Shown: positions 19,031 to 27,700 of the stretch, one piece after another | Numbering within the stretch: position 1 is the stretch's first letter | Layout: every line of letters starts with the position of its first letter | DNA from: Hypericibacter terrae | GTDB lineage: Bacteria > Pseudomonadota > Alphaproteobacteria > Dongiales > Dongiaceae | DNA: 64,000 nt | Reading direction: 5' to 3' | Assembly: GCF_008728855.1 (NCBI RefSeq) | Contig: NZ_CP042906.1 | Location: forward strand, 1,426,001 to 1,490,000 | Position numbers and translations under genes: made by a program | Notes under the pieces: model-generated | What the model saw: only the letters and a program-made list of their open reading frames with translations | What the model was told of the DNA's origin: nothing | The model's database searches: none

Positions 19031-19054
19031 CGTAGGTTGAAAACGTCAACTACG
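19031..19054. promoter_or_regulatory. Imperfect inverted repeat upstream of the island operon
   Basis: CGTAGGTTGA and TCAACTACG are inverted around AAACG, with one unpaired G in the left arm. The site lies about 70 bases before the first island gene at 19121 and could be an operator. The 206 bases between the SDR fragment and that gene show no other feature. Confidence 0.35.
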
Positions 19055-19120
19055 AAGTGACGTCTCACAACTTGATCTATTGAGAAAACAATTCAAAGAT
19101 AATGAAGAACAATTCCTGAG

Positions 19121-20230
19121 ATGCGGAAACGCGATTATCGCCAAGAGCTTTGGAATCAGCGCCACGCACAGTATGTCGATGGCCGTCGCCGCGCCTCGTA
19201 TAAGAAGAAGAAAAGTCGGCGACGCGCTGAGTTGTTAGCCCAAGCGCCGGAAGCCAGTCGCAAGCCTGTCCATTTACCGGGGGTACCCAAGCAACGCTAT
19301 CGCGTCACTATTCCGCTGCCCGCTGATCTGAGCCTTGCCAGGAATTATGAAGAAGTAATGTCCGCTGTTAATCAGATGCGTGAATCCGCAGTCCGCCGAC
19401 AGCGAGGATACGTCGATTTTCGCCCAGTGCGTTCATTAGGTCCAGGAGCAGCGTTGGTGCTCACGGCCGAACTAGATCGATGGCGTCGCCTGCGGCGTTT
19501 GCGCATGTCACCACTTGATCTTGATGAATGGGATATAAACGTACTAGCTCAATTGGACGAGATGGGATTGTTTGAGGTTCTTGATAGCTGGCAGCCGAAA
19601 GCTGTTCCTCGTGTAGCCGTTGGCTATCAATTCATTCGCTTTCGAGCCGGAGTAAAGGTCGCGGGAGCATTGGCACGTGAGGTCCGTTTAGCCCTGGAAG
19701 AAGTTGGCGCAGAAATTCGAAACCGTGCAGCTTTATTTGGAGGCCTGACGGAGGCGATGGCAAATGTGCTGCATCACGCCTATCCGCACGGTGAAAAGTA
19801 TGTGGCAACTCCGATCCAGAACCAGTGGTGGATGAGTGGCGCTTATAACTCCGCAAACGCTCAATTGTCGGTTCAGTTCTTCGATCAGGGCGTGGGTATT
19901 CCCACAACGCTTCCGCGGAAACACCCGGCGGAGCGGATTAAAGGCGTATTGTCCAGCCTGGGCCTGCCAGATGACGATGCTTCACGTATTAAAGCAGCGA
20001 TGTTGCTCGGACGTTCACGGACTTCCGAGCCGCATCGCGGGGGAGGCCTTTCTGACATTAAGGCTTTTGTTGAAGCCACCGGCAAAGGAAGGCTTCGGAT
20101 ATTGAGCGGCCGGGGACAGTACATATATGATACCCAGTCTGGAGAAACCCTACTCACTCATCGGGAGCCACTTGGTGGGACCTTGATTGAGTGGGAGGTT
20201 GCGACGACATCTGAAAATCCTTCGAGTTGA
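19121..20230 (+). CDS. STAS-like/GHKL ATPase protein (island gene 1)
   Basis: The 369-residue protein has three parts. Residues 1-45 are strongly basic (KKKKSRRR). About residues 65-150 resemble a STAS-like fold (YVDFRPVRSLGPGAALVL). About residues 190-365 form a histidine-kinase-type ATPase domain: N box GGLTEAMANVLHHAYPHG with Glu, Asn and His, G1 box FFDQGVGIP, and a glycine-rich lid RGGGLSDIK. There is no phospho-acceptor His domain or membrane segment, so it is not a sensor kinase. The layout recalls the SpoIIAB type of anti-sigma switch. It is the first of three genes. Confidence 0.8.
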   Translation: MRKRDYRQELWNQRHAQYVDGRRRASYKKKKSRRRAELLAQAPEASRKPVHLPGVPKQRYRVTIPLPADLSLARNYEEVMSAVNQMRESAVRRQRGYVDFRPVRSLGPGAALVLTAELDRWRRLRRLRMSPLDLDEWDINVLAQLDEMGLFEVLDSWQPKAVPRVAVGYQFIRFRAGVKVAGALAREVRLALEEVGAEIRNRAALFGGLTEAMANVLHHAYPHGEKYVATPIQNQWWMSGAYNSANAQLSVQFFDQGVGIPTTLPRKHPAERIKGVLSSLGLPDDDASRIKAAMLLGRSRTSEPHRGGGLSDIKAFVEATGKGRLRILSGRGQYIYDTQSGETLLTHREPLGGTLIEWEVATTSENPSS

Positions 20231-20237
20231 ATTGAGC

Positions 20238-20558
20238 ATGCACGATATCGCAATCGCCCGAGATTTCTCTGAAGTTCCCGCAGGGCGGTTCGAGCGCGAT
20301 GGACCGTTCTCAGGTGAAGCCTTTCGCGAACGTCATTTAAAACCCGCATTAAGTGCCGGCCAAGCAGTAGTAAACTTGGACGGAACAGAGGGTTATGGTT
20401 CCTCGTTCCTTGAGGAGGCTTTCGGCGGGTTGGTACGTCGCGGCTATTTTTCAGCGAGCGAGCTTCACAAACGTCTTAAAATTGTTAGCCGCGACCAGGC
20501 CCTTGTGGATGAGGTCTGGGAATACATTGATCGGGCTAAAAATCCATCGGCAAATTGA
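20238..20558 (+). CDS. STAS-like domain protein (DUF4325) (island gene 2)
   Basis: This 106-residue protein carries the DUF4325 pattern: FSGEAFRERHLKPAL, then VVNLDGTEGYGSSFLEEAFGGLVRRG. That is a STAS-like core with the conserved GYGSSFLEEAFGG loop. The ATG at 20238 is seven bases after the stop of the ATPase gene; in-frame TTG codons upstream are possible alternatives. STAS proteins commonly antagonise or are phosphorylated by GHKL kinases, and DUF4325 genes are often found next to such ATPases. The pair probably forms a switch; the target is unknown. Confidence 0.82.
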   Translation: MHDIAIARDFSEVPAGRFERDGPFSGEAFRERHLKPALSAGQAVVNLDGTEGYGSSFLEEAFGGLVRRGYFSASELHKRLKIVSRDQALVDEVWEYIDRAKNPSAN

Positions 20559-20993
20559 TTGGCTGAGAATCCCAATCTTCTCATTACGCTACTCGTGGCA
20601 TGCGTGCCTTCAGTTGCTACGTTTTGTCTATTGGGGCAGCGCCAACACATTGGCGAACGAGCGAGTGAATTGATCGCAGATATTCGCTTAATGTCCGACA
20701 AAGGTATCGAGTACTGGGAACTGCGAGTAGACGATACTGCTTCCGCACGCCGACTGGAGATTGAGCTGAAAGGCCTTTCAAAGAGAATTTGGGGCCATAT
20801 CGAGGATCTAAATTCGCGGTGGTGGGGGTTTCATTTCCGGCGCAATGATCTCCTCAAGCAGTTTCGGCAGTCCATTTTGCGTTCTCCCTTCGAACAAGTC
20901 GATAGAGTTCCTGATCCAAAGAGATATGCGGACATTCAAAGCGATGCCGAGGAATTAATTCAGGCTATAAGAAAAGCGCGAAGGTTTTTCTGA
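20559..20993 (+). CDS. Small membrane protein of unknown function (island gene 3)
   Basis: A 144-residue frame starts with TTG directly after the stop of the DUF4325 gene. One membrane helix is predicted at about residues 7-27 (NLLITLLVACVPSVATFCLL). The rest is soluble, charged and helical (IGERASELIADIRLM; SDAEELIQAIRKARRFF). I recognise no family. Packing with genes 1 and 2 suggests it is the membrane partner or effector of the switch. Confidence 0.6.
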   Translation: MAENPNLLITLLVACVPSVATFCLLGQRQHIGERASELIADIRLMSDKGIEYWELRVDDTASARRLEIELKGLSKRIWGHIEDLNSRWWGFHFRRNDLLKQFRQSILRSPFEQVDRVPDPKRYADIQSDAEELIQAIRKARRFF

Positions 20994-21015
20994 GAAAAGA
21001 ATTCAGCCATCCGCC

Positions 21016-21771
21016 CTACACCCGCTTCCCCATCGTCACCCCGCCATCGATCACGATCAGGTTCCCCGTCATGAAGGACGAGCGCGGCGAGGCCGCGAAC
21101 AGGATTGCCTCGGCGACCTCCTCCGGCTGCGCGACGCGGCGCAGCGCCGGGTAGGCTTCCCAGACTTTTCGCGTCGCCGCAGGATCGGGCGTGGCCGCGA
21201 GGCTCTGGCGCATCATGTCGGTCTCGATCGGGCCGGGGCATACGCAGATCGCGCGCACCGCCGGCGCCAACTCGACCGCCAGCGCCTTGGTCAGGCCGAT
21301 GATGGCGCCCTTGGTGGCGCAATAGGTCGAGATGCCGGGATAGCCGAGGATGCCCGCGTCGGAGCTGATATTGACGATGACGCCGCGCCGCTCGCGCAAG
21401 GGCCCGAGCAGGGCGCGGGCGAGGATCCAGGGCGCCGTCACATTGATGGCGAAGCTGCGCTGCCAGAGCTTGAGATCGACGTCGGGAATGGCGCCCTCGA
21501 GGAACACGCCGGCATTGTTGACCAGCACATCCACGGCACCCGCCTGCTGCGCGAGGCGGCGGCAGGCGGCGCGATCGCTGAGATCGGCGGGGAAGCCCTG
21601 GACGCGGCCGGGAAAATCCTTGGTGAGGCCGGTGACGGCGCGGGCCACGCCATTGCCGTCATGGCCATGGACCACGACCTCGGCGCCACGCTCGAGGAAG
21701 AGCCGTGCCGCGGCACGGCCGAGGCCGCGGGTGGAGCCGGTGACGAGGACGCGCTTGCTGGAGAATTCCAT
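21016..21771 (-). CDS. SDR family oxidoreductase
   Basis: The 251-residue short-chain dehydrogenase has VLVTGSTRGLGRAAA (NAD(P) loop), LVNNAG, the catalytic Ser region NISSDAG and the YxxxK pair in STYCATKGA. The C-terminus (last 94 residues) is the part duplicated at 18630-18912. It starts at ATG 21771 behind GAGGGGCGG and ends in TAG at the island edge. It follows a second SDR gene by 11 bases and is the last gene of the importer operon. Confidence 0.9.
   Translation of the reverse strand: MEFSSKRVLVTGSTRGLGRAAARLFLERGAEVVVHGHDGNGVARAVTGLTKDFPGRVQGFPADLSDRAACRRLAQQAGAVDVLVNNAGVFLEGAIPDVDLKLWQRSFAINVTAPWILARALLGPLRERRGVIVNISSDAGILGYPGISTYCATKGAIIGLTKALAVELAPAVRAICVCPGPIETDMMRQSLAATPDPAATRKVWEAYPALRRVAQPEEVAEAILFAASPRSSFMTGNLIVIDGGVTMGKRV
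21017..21298. repeat. Right copy of the 282-bp direct repeat flanking the island
   Basis: This is the intact-gene copy of the repeat described at 18631-18912. It has the same orientation, the same length and about 32 mismatches. Similarity begins just at the stop codon (TACACCCGCTTCCCC on the plus strand) and stops at the same base in both copies (TTGGTCAGGCCG). Confidence 0.85.
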
Positions 21772-21782
21772 GATGCCGCCCC

Positions 21783-22550
21783 TCACTGCCGTCCGGCGCT
21801 GCTGCCGCCATCGATGGCGAGGGCAGCCCCGGTCATGAAGCCCGTGGCCGGCGAGCCGACGCAGAGCACGAAATCGGCGATCTCCTCGGGCGAGGCGATC
21901 CGCCCCATCGGATGATAGGCCGTGAAGGTCCGGTAATAGGCCGCCGGGTCCGGGCTGTCGTTGGCGCAGTCGCGCAGCAGCTCCGTGTCCATCGTGCCCG
22001 GGCAGATCGCATTGACCCGCACGCCTTCCTTGGCGAGCTCGAGCCCCAGCGCGCGGGTCATCGAGACCACGCCATGCTTGGCCGTGACATAGGCGACATT
22101 GTTGGCGATGGCATGGAGTCCCAGCTCGGAGGCGATGTTGATGACGCTGCCCTTGGCGGCCTTGAGCGAGGGCAGGGCCGCCTTCACCGTGAAGAAGCTC
22201 GCCCGCAACACCACGTCGAGATGCAGGTCCCAATGAGCGTCGTCGGTCTCTTCGATCGGGCGCTCGATATTGACCGCGGCATTGTTCACCAGAAGATCGA
22301 GCCGGCCGAAGCGTTTGACCGCCTGTCCGACCGCCGCCTCGGGCCCGCCCGGCTGGGCCAGGTCGGCGGGGGCGGCCGCCAGGCGGTCGCCGCCGCCGAG
22401 CTTCGCGATCGCCGCGTCGACGGCCTCGGCCGTGCGGTCGTTGATCGCAACGCTGGCGCCGGCCTGATGCAGGGCCCGCGCGATGGCGAGGCCGAGCCCG
22501 CGTCCGGCGCCGGTCACCAGCGCCGCCTTGCCCGAATAGTCGATCTGCAT
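21783..22550 (-). CDS. SDR family oxidoreductase (second)
   Basis: This 255-residue SDR has ALVTGAGRGLGLAIA, LVNNAAVN, SVINIASELG and the catalytic AYVTAKHG. Its C-terminal MTGAALAIDGGSS is typical of classical FabG-like SDRs. It lies four bases after the permease gene in the same direction, so it is likely co-transcribed with the importer and oxidises or reduces the imported compound or a product. The substrate is unknown. Confidence 0.9.
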   Translation of the reverse strand: MQIDYSGKAALVTGAGRGLGLAIARALHQAGASVAINDRTAEAVDAAIAKLGGGDRLAAAPADLAQPGGPEAAVGQAVKRFGRLDLLVNNAAVNIERPIEETDDAHWDLHLDVVLRASFFTVKAALPSLKAAKGSVINIASELGLHAIANNVAYVTAKHGVVSMTRALGLELAKEGVRVNAICPGTMDTELLRDCANDSPDPAAYYRTFTAYHPMGRIASPEEIADFVLCVGSPATGFMTGAALAIDGGSSAGRQ

Positions 22551-22554
22551 GGAT

Positions 22555-23343
22555 CTATCCCCGATAACGACTTAAGCGCAGCGCCAGAATGGTCGAACCG
22601 ATGCTGAGCGCCAAGAGCAAGGTGGCGATGGCGTTGATGGTCGGGTCGAGCGAGGTCCTGACCAGCCCCCAGACCAGGGTCGGGAGCGTGTTGCCGGCGC
22701 CGATGGTGAAGAAGGCGATGACGAAATCGTCGAGCGAGATCGAGAGTGCGATCAACCCGGCGCCGACGATGGTGGGCTGAATGATGGGGAGCGTGACGGT
22801 GAAAAAGGCTTGCAGCGGCGAGGCGCCCAGGTCGCGCGCGCTGTCGACGGCGCTCCAGTCGAAGCTGGCAAGCCGCGCATAGAGGATCAGCACCACGAAG
22901 GGCTGGGCGATGACCACATGGCCCAGCACCACGGTCCAGAGCCCCAGCGGCACATCCAGGAAGCGCACGAAATAGCTCATCAGCGAGACGCCGATGATGA
23001 GGGCCGGCATCATCATCGGGACGCTGAGGATGTTGATGAGGAGGCCCGCCCGCCGCGGCTTGTAGCGCGAGAGGGCGAGGGCCGCGAGCGTGCCGGTGAC
23101 GATGGCGAGGAGGGCGGCGGCGAAGCCCACCAGCAGGCTGTTCTCGAGCGCCGGCCAGAAAGCGTCCTTGGCGAAGAGCCTGCGGTACCAGTCGAGGGTG
23201 AGGCCGGTGAGGGGCAGGCTGGTGAGGGCCGACTGGTTGAAGCTGAACAGCACCACGAGCAGCAGCGGCAGCGCCATGAATCCGGAGATCAGGAGGATCA
23301 GCCCGCGCCAGGCGAGATCGGAGACCTGCTGCGCCCGCATCAT
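22555..23343 (-). CDS. ABC importer permease (PotC-like)
   Basis: The 262-residue inner-membrane protein has six predicted helices and the binding-protein-dependent transport loop DSARDLGASPLQAFFTVTLP, where the ATPase docks (EAA-type motif, here DSARDLGAS). Its ATGA start overlaps the upstream permease stop. PotC-like family members import spermidine/putrescine and also opines. Confidence 0.9.
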   Translation of the reverse strand: MMRAQQVSDLAWRGLILLISGFMALPLLLVVLFSFNQSALTSLPLTGLTLDWYRRLFAKDAFWPALENSLLVGFAAALLAIVTGTLAALALSRYKPRRAGLLINILSVPMMMPALIIGVSLMSYFVRFLDVPLGLWTVVLGHVVIAQPFVVLILYARLASFDWSAVDSARDLGASPLQAFFTVTLPIIQPTIVGAGLIALSISLDDFVIAFFTIGAGNTLPTLVWGLVRTSLDPTINAIATLLLALSIGSTILALRLSRYRG

Positions 23344-24167
23344 GGCCGCAGGCTCCGCCGGAAGCCCGCGCGCAGGACCAGCACGATCGCCAGCGACAGC
23401 AGCATGGCCGAGAAGGACATGGCGCTGCCTTGCGGCCAGTTGAAGCCCAGCGAGAATTGCAGCTCGATGAAATGACCCATCATCGCCGCCCCGCCGCCGA
23501 CGAAGCGCGGCGTCACATAGTCGCCGGCGGAGATCAGGAAGGCGAGGGTAAAGGCGATGACGATGCCCTTCTCGCATTGCGGCAGGATCACGTCGCGCAT
23601 CACCGCCCAGCGCCTGGCGCCCAGATCGCGCGCGGCCTCGATGGTGGCGGGATTGATGGCGCGCAAGTTCCCGTAGATCGGCAGGATCGCGAAGGGCAGC
23701 AGGAAATAGGTGAGGGTGATGATGACGGCGTTGGTGTTGTAGAGCAGCGCATCGACCGGCTGATCGACCAGCCCCAGCTCCATCAGCGCCTGGTTGAGGA
23801 TGCCGTCGCGCCCCAGGATGCTCTTCCAGGCATAGATCTTCACCAGATAGCCGCCGAAGAGGGTGATGAGGGCCAGGAACAGCAGCGGCCCCTCGAGCTT
23901 TCCCACCTTGAAGCGGACCGCATAGGCGAAGCCGAAGGCGAGCAAGGTCGTGACCGCGGCGATCATGAGGGCCACCGCCATGGTGTTGGCCATGGAGTCC
24001 CAATATTGGACCCAGGTGGCGACGTAATTCTTGAAGGTGAAGTCGGGCCGCAGGATGCGCGACTTGACCGACCAGAAGCTGATCACGAAGAAGAACAGCA
24101 GCGGGGCGACGAACACCCCCGCATAAAGGAAACCGGCCGGCAGCAGGGGCCAATGCTTTCGTCCCAT
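23340..24167 (-). CDS. ABC importer permease (PotB-like)
   Basis: The 275-residue membrane protein has six helices and the EAA loop EAARDLGARRWAVMRDVILP. It is the partner of the next permease, overlapping it by four bases. It follows the binding-protein gene by 38 bases, so the operon reads binding protein, PotB-like, PotC-like, SDR, SDR. Confidence 0.9.
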   Translation of the reverse strand: MGRKHWPLLPAGFLYAGVFVAPLLFFFVISFWSVKSRILRPDFTFKNYVATWVQYWDSMANTMAVALMIAAVTTLLAFGFAYAVRFKVGKLEGPLLFLALITLFGGYLVKIYAWKSILGRDGILNQALMELGLVDQPVDALLYNTNAVIITLTYFLLPFAILPIYGNLRAINPATIEAARDLGARRWAVMRDVILPQCEKGIVIAFTLAFLISAGDYVTPRFVGGGAAMMGHFIELQFSLGFNWPQGSAMSFSAMLLSLAIVLVLRAGFRRSLRP

Positions 24168-24205
24168 GGCCGGCCGGTCCCTCTTGTCGATCGAGGCGCC
24201 CCCGA

Positions 24206-25360
24206 TCAGGCCTTGGAGAGGCGTTGATACTCGTTCAGGAAATCGTCATAGGTGGCGGTGTCGTCCTTCGATTCCGAAGGCGGCACCGGCTGCAGCCGCG
24301 CCTTCTTCATGAAACCGTCGATGTCGGCGTAGTTGTAGGATTCGGCCAGCTCCTTCGGCAGCAGCTTCACCGTGTCGAGATTGGTGATGCCCGCGCTCTG
24401 CTCGGTCGCGAAGACGAGCTGGGGCTGCGGCGACAGGATGTGGTTGATCATCTTGTAGGTGAGCTCGGGATGCGGCGCGTCCTTCGGGATGCAGAGGCAG
24501 TCCATGAACATGCCCGTGCCTTCCTTGGGGATCGTGTATTTGATGGTCTTGCCCTTGGCCTGGGTCCAGACCGCGACCGCTTCCCAGCCGATGGCCGAGA
24601 CGACGACCTCGTTGCGCGCGAAGGCGTCCGACATGTCGCCATAGGTGGCGAAGAAGGCGCGGGCATGGTTCTTCTTGATGTCGATCAGCTCGTCGATGAC
24701 CTTGACCATCTCGGCCTTGGTCAGGATCGTGCCCATCGGCTTGCCGGTCACGACCGTGCCCCAGATCAGCAAGTTGCCGAGCGGGTCGTCGACCATCGCG
24801 ACCTTGCCCTTATATTCCGGCTTCTTGATGTCGAGCCAGCTGGCCGGCGCCGCCGCGACAACCGATGGGTCGTACATCAGCGGCAGCGAGCCCCAGTTCC
24901 ACGGCACGCCCTGCAGCTTGCCCTGGTAATGGATCGCGTCCTGCTTGATGAATTGCGGGATCAGCCTCGGCAGCGGCTCGATCTTGGATTCGTCGATCGG
25001 CTCCAGCAGCCCGCCCTCGGCCATGATCGGCAGATAGCCGAAATACATGGTGATGATGTCGGTCTTGCCGATACCGCCGGCCTGGAGCTTGGTGATGATC
25101 TCCTCGTTGGAGGAGATGAAGGTCGGCTGGAAGTCGATGTCGTTGTCGGCGAGGAAGCTGCCGCTCTGGATCGGGGTCTCGTAGCCCTGCCAGCCCATCC
25201 AGGTCATGGTGGTCTTGGCCCAGGCCTCCTTCGGTACGAGGGCGACTGCGCCCAGCCCCGCCACGGCGGCGGCACCCACCCCCAGCGCGCGGCGGCGCGA
25301 GAGCGAGGAACGCAGCGACAATTCCAGCATGGCCCGTTGCGACGCGGTGAGATCCTTCAT
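24206..25360 (-). CDS. Tat-exported substrate-binding protein of the importer (PotD-like)
   Basis: The 384-residue periplasmic protein has a twin-arginine signal (SRRRALGVGAAAVAGLGAV, cleavage near EAWA). The mature part starts TTMTWMGWQGYE and shows binding-protein motifs YGDMSDAFARNEV and PHPELTYKMINHIL. It heads the operon with the two permeases. The 267-base region upstream (25361-25627) holds the likely promoter and no gene. Confidence 0.9.
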   Translation of the reverse strand: MKDLTASQRAMLELSLRSSLSRRRALGVGAAAVAGLGAVALVPKEAWAKTTMTWMGWQGYETPIQSGSFLADNDIDFQPTFISSNEEIITKLQAGGIGKTDIITMYFGYLPIMAEGGLLEPIDESKIEPLPRLIPQFIKQDAIHYQGKLQGVPWNWGSLPLMYDPSVVAAAPASWLDIKKPEYKGKVAMVDDPLGNLLIWGTVVTGKPMGTILTKAEMVKVIDELIDIKKNHARAFFATYGDMSDAFARNEVVVSAIGWEAVAVWTQAKGKTIKYTIPKEGTGMFMDCLCIPKDAPHPELTYKMINHILSPQPQLVFATEQSAGITNLDTVKLLPKELAESYNYADIDGFMKKARLQPVPPSESKDDTATYDDFLNEYQRLSKA

Positions 25361-25627
25361 GGTGGCGGCCTCCCAGCCTTCCCTGATATGTCGGCGTCCG
25401 GCTACCCGAGCGGTTGACCGCCCTGTTGGCTTCCGGAATTTCGTCCCAGGGCTCCACCCCGAGTTCTGAAACGATTCCGAAATACCGGACGCGATTGCAG
25501 GTTATTGGAGCATAGCGGGCGCCTCCGAGACAACGGGCCAGATGGCGAAGCCCGGACGTCGGCCCGGCGAGGCTTTTTCGAGACCGCCGCGAGGCGGAAG
25601 GTCTCGAGCGGGGAGCGGTGTCCGACG

Positions 25628-26425
25628 CTAGCCGGCGGATTTGGCGAACTGCAGCGCGCGGGCCTGCTGCTGACGCTGCTCTTCGAATTCCTTTCGGTAG
25701 AGCCCGCGCGGCTGCTCGTAATAGCCGACGCGAGCCAGCTGATAGACACCGGCCTTCTTCAGATCGGCGAGGCTCTCGGCCATCTTGAGGGCCAGCAGGT
25801 TGGGATTGACGATCGACACTTCCGACTTCCCCTTCTGCGTCATCAGATAGCGCTGATAGCAGGCGGCGACGATGGTGCAGCCCATGATGATGGTCTCGGC
25901 GCGCGTCTCGGCGAGCACCTGCTTCGAGACCGCGATGGTGTCGAGCGCCACCTGCTCCGGGTTCTTGATCATGTCCTTGACCCACCAATTGACGCAGCGC
26001 ACGCCGCGGCAATTGCCGCCGAGCCCGTAGGTCCGAACCATATCCTCGAGATAGGGCACCGCCTTGTGATGGTCGGTGACGACGGTGTAGCTGTGGCCGA
26101 AATAGCCCGCCATCTGCATCGAGGCCTCGAGCGGTCCGATCACGGGAATGTCGACCAGCTCGCGCGCGACCCGCACGCCGGGATCGTAGCAGCAGCCCAC
26201 CACGACCGCGTCGAAACCGGCGGCTTCCGACTGCATCACTTTCTCGAAGACCGCCGTCTCCATCAGATGCTTGTTGTAATAATAGTCGATGTTGGGCGGG
26301 CAGTTATCGAGGCTGCTGATCACCAGCTCCGTGCCCTCGCCGGCATAGGCCATCAGAGTTTCGGTGATGATCGAATCATAGACCGAGGTGCCGAATGGAT
26401 TGATGAACTCGATTCTGCGTCCCAT
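25628..26425 (-). CDS. Aspartate/glutamate racemase superfamily protein (hydantoin-racemase-like)
   Basis: This 265-residue protein carries both cysteine motifs of the superfamily: VVGCCYDPG at about residue 77 and IIMGCTIVA at about 185. The opening is IEFINPFGTSVYD. Relatives racemise amino acids or hydantoins without cofactor or act as maleate isomerases. As the last gene after an oxidase, a dehydrogenase and an aminotransferase, it may interconvert D and L forms of an amino-acid product; this is inference. Confidence 0.82.
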   Translation of the reverse strand: MGRRIEFINPFGTSVYDSIITETLMAYAGEGTELVISSLDNCPPNIDYYYNKHLMETAVFEKVMQSEAAGFDAVVVGCCYDPGVRVARELVDIPVIGPLEASMQMAGYFGHSYTVVTDHHKAVPYLEDMVRTYGLGGNCRGVRCVNWWVKDMIKNPEQVALDTIAVSKQVLAETRAETIIMGCTIVAACYQRYLMTQKGKSEVSIVNPNLLALKMAESLADLKKAGVYQLARVGYYEQPRGLYRKEFEEQRQQQARALQFAKSAG

Positions 26426-26464
26426 GGCGGTTCTCTCCCTTGCAGCGGCCGTTTGCGGCCGTCT

Positions 26465-27700
26465 CTACCAGCGCCCATGCGATTCGCGATTGACCCGCAA
26501 TGCCGGGCGGTCGAGGCGGAATTGTGCGAGATCGAAGTCCGTTTTCTCGCCGGCCAGATGCTGGGCGATCATCTTGCCCGAGAGCGGGCCGGCAAGATTG
26601 CCGAACACATGGCCGGCATTGATCACCAGGCCGTCGATCCCGGGATTGGGGTCGAGGACCGGCAAGGCGTCGGGGGTCTCGGGCAGAAGCCCGGCATAGA
26701 CCCGTTCGATGGCGAGGTCGCGGATCGCCGGCAGGTTCTCCGCGAGCACGGCCAGGGTCAGCGCGATGCCCGCCACCGTTGGGCGATCGTCGAGGCCCGG
26801 GAAATCCATCGGGCAGCCGAGGCGGATGCGCCCGTCCTTCTTCTGAGCCGCCAGCTCGAGAAACTCGAGGCCCGGGAACTGGCGCTCGATCGGATGCCAG
26901 GCGCCCTGGTCGCTGTAGTCGGGCAGCTCGCGGATATAGGCATATTGCTTCACCGCCGTGGGCCCGTAGAGGAGGGGCTCGAAGCGGAACGGTGCGGGCT
27001 CGGTCTCCACCACCTGCAGGCGCATGGCCGAGATCGGCAGTGCCATGCCGAGCGGCTCCAGCAGCCTGGGCGACCAGGCGCCCGCCGCGAGGATCACCTT
27101 GCCCGCGGGGATCGTCTCTCCCTCGGCCGTCACCACGCCGATGCAGCGCTGGCCCTCGATGGCAAGCTTGGCGATCCGGCAGCTCGATCGAAGCTCGGCG
27201 CCTTGCCGCTTCGCGGCGGCCACCAGCGCCTCGACCAGCTTGGCCGTGTTCTGATGCGCGTCGAGGGGATTCCAACTGGCGCCCAGGACCTTCTCGGAGA
27301 GGATCGGGCAATGTTCCCGCGCGGACTTGCCGTCGATCAGCTCCATAGGCAGGCCCGCGGCCCGCCGCTCGGCGACGAAGGCCCGGAACAGCGGCAGTTG
27401 GCGCTCGTCGGTGAAATAGATCATGCCGCCGCTGGGCCGCATCTCGAAATCGTCGAGCTCCTCGCGCAGCTCGTCGGCAAGGCGACGACCCGCGAGACCC
27501 AGCGCCATCTGGATGCCGGCCTTGCGCGTGTGCAGCCACTGGAAGCCGGGATTGCGTCCCGAGGCACCCCAGGCCGGCGCCTCGCCTTCGACCAGCAACA
27601 CGCGAAAGCGCTTCCTGGCCAGGAAATAGGCGGTCGCGGCGCCGACGATGCCGGCACCCAGTACGATGACGTCGTGGGCTTGACCCGCCGGAGCGTTCAT
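26465..27700 (-). CDS. FAD-dependent amino acid oxidase (DadA/glycine-oxidase type)
   Basis: This 411-residue flavoprotein has the dinucleotide motif VIVLGAGIVGAATAYFLARK at the N-terminus and WGASGRNPGFQWL, the substrate-side segment common in DadA, sarcosine and glycine oxidases. A C-terminal second FAD segment reads VYAGLLPETPDALPVLDPNPG, then INAGHVFGN. It oxidises a primary or secondary amine of an amino-acid-like compound. Its start overlaps the stop of the aldehyde dehydrogenase gene (ATGA). Confidence 0.88.
   Translation of the reverse strand: MNAPAGQAHDVIVLGAGIVGAATAYFLARKRFRVLLVEGEAPAWGASGRNPGFQWLHTRKAGIQMALGLAGRRLADELREELDDFEMRPSGGMIYFTDERQLPLFRAFVAERRAAGLPMELIDGKSAREHCPILSEKVLGASWNPLDAHQNTAKLVEALVAAAKRQGAELRSSCRIAKLAIEGQRCIGVVTAEGETIPAGKVILAAGAWSPRLLEPLGMALPISAMRLQVVETEPAPFRFEPLLYGPTAVKQYAYIRELPDYSDQGAWHPIERQFPGLEFLELAAQKKDGRIRLGCPMDFPGLDDRPTVAGIALTLAVLAENLPAIRDLAIERVYAGLLPETPDALPVLDPNPGIDGLVINAGHVFGNLAGPLSGKMIAQHLAGEKTDFDLAQFRLDRPALRVNRESHGRW

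Larger units (their letters stand above)
18913..21016. mobile_element. Three-gene genomic island between duplicated SDR 3' ends
   Basis: The 2.1 kb segment is visibly less GC-rich than its flanks. It carries three tightly packed plus-strand genes (GHKL ATPase, DUF4325, small membrane protein) against the minus-strand operon around it. It is bounded by collinear 282-bp copies of an SDR gene end. No integrase or transposase gene is inside. The arrangement is what remains when an element integrates in the 3' end of a gene and restores it with its own copy, but recombination between SDR paralogues would look similar. Confidence 0.7.
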
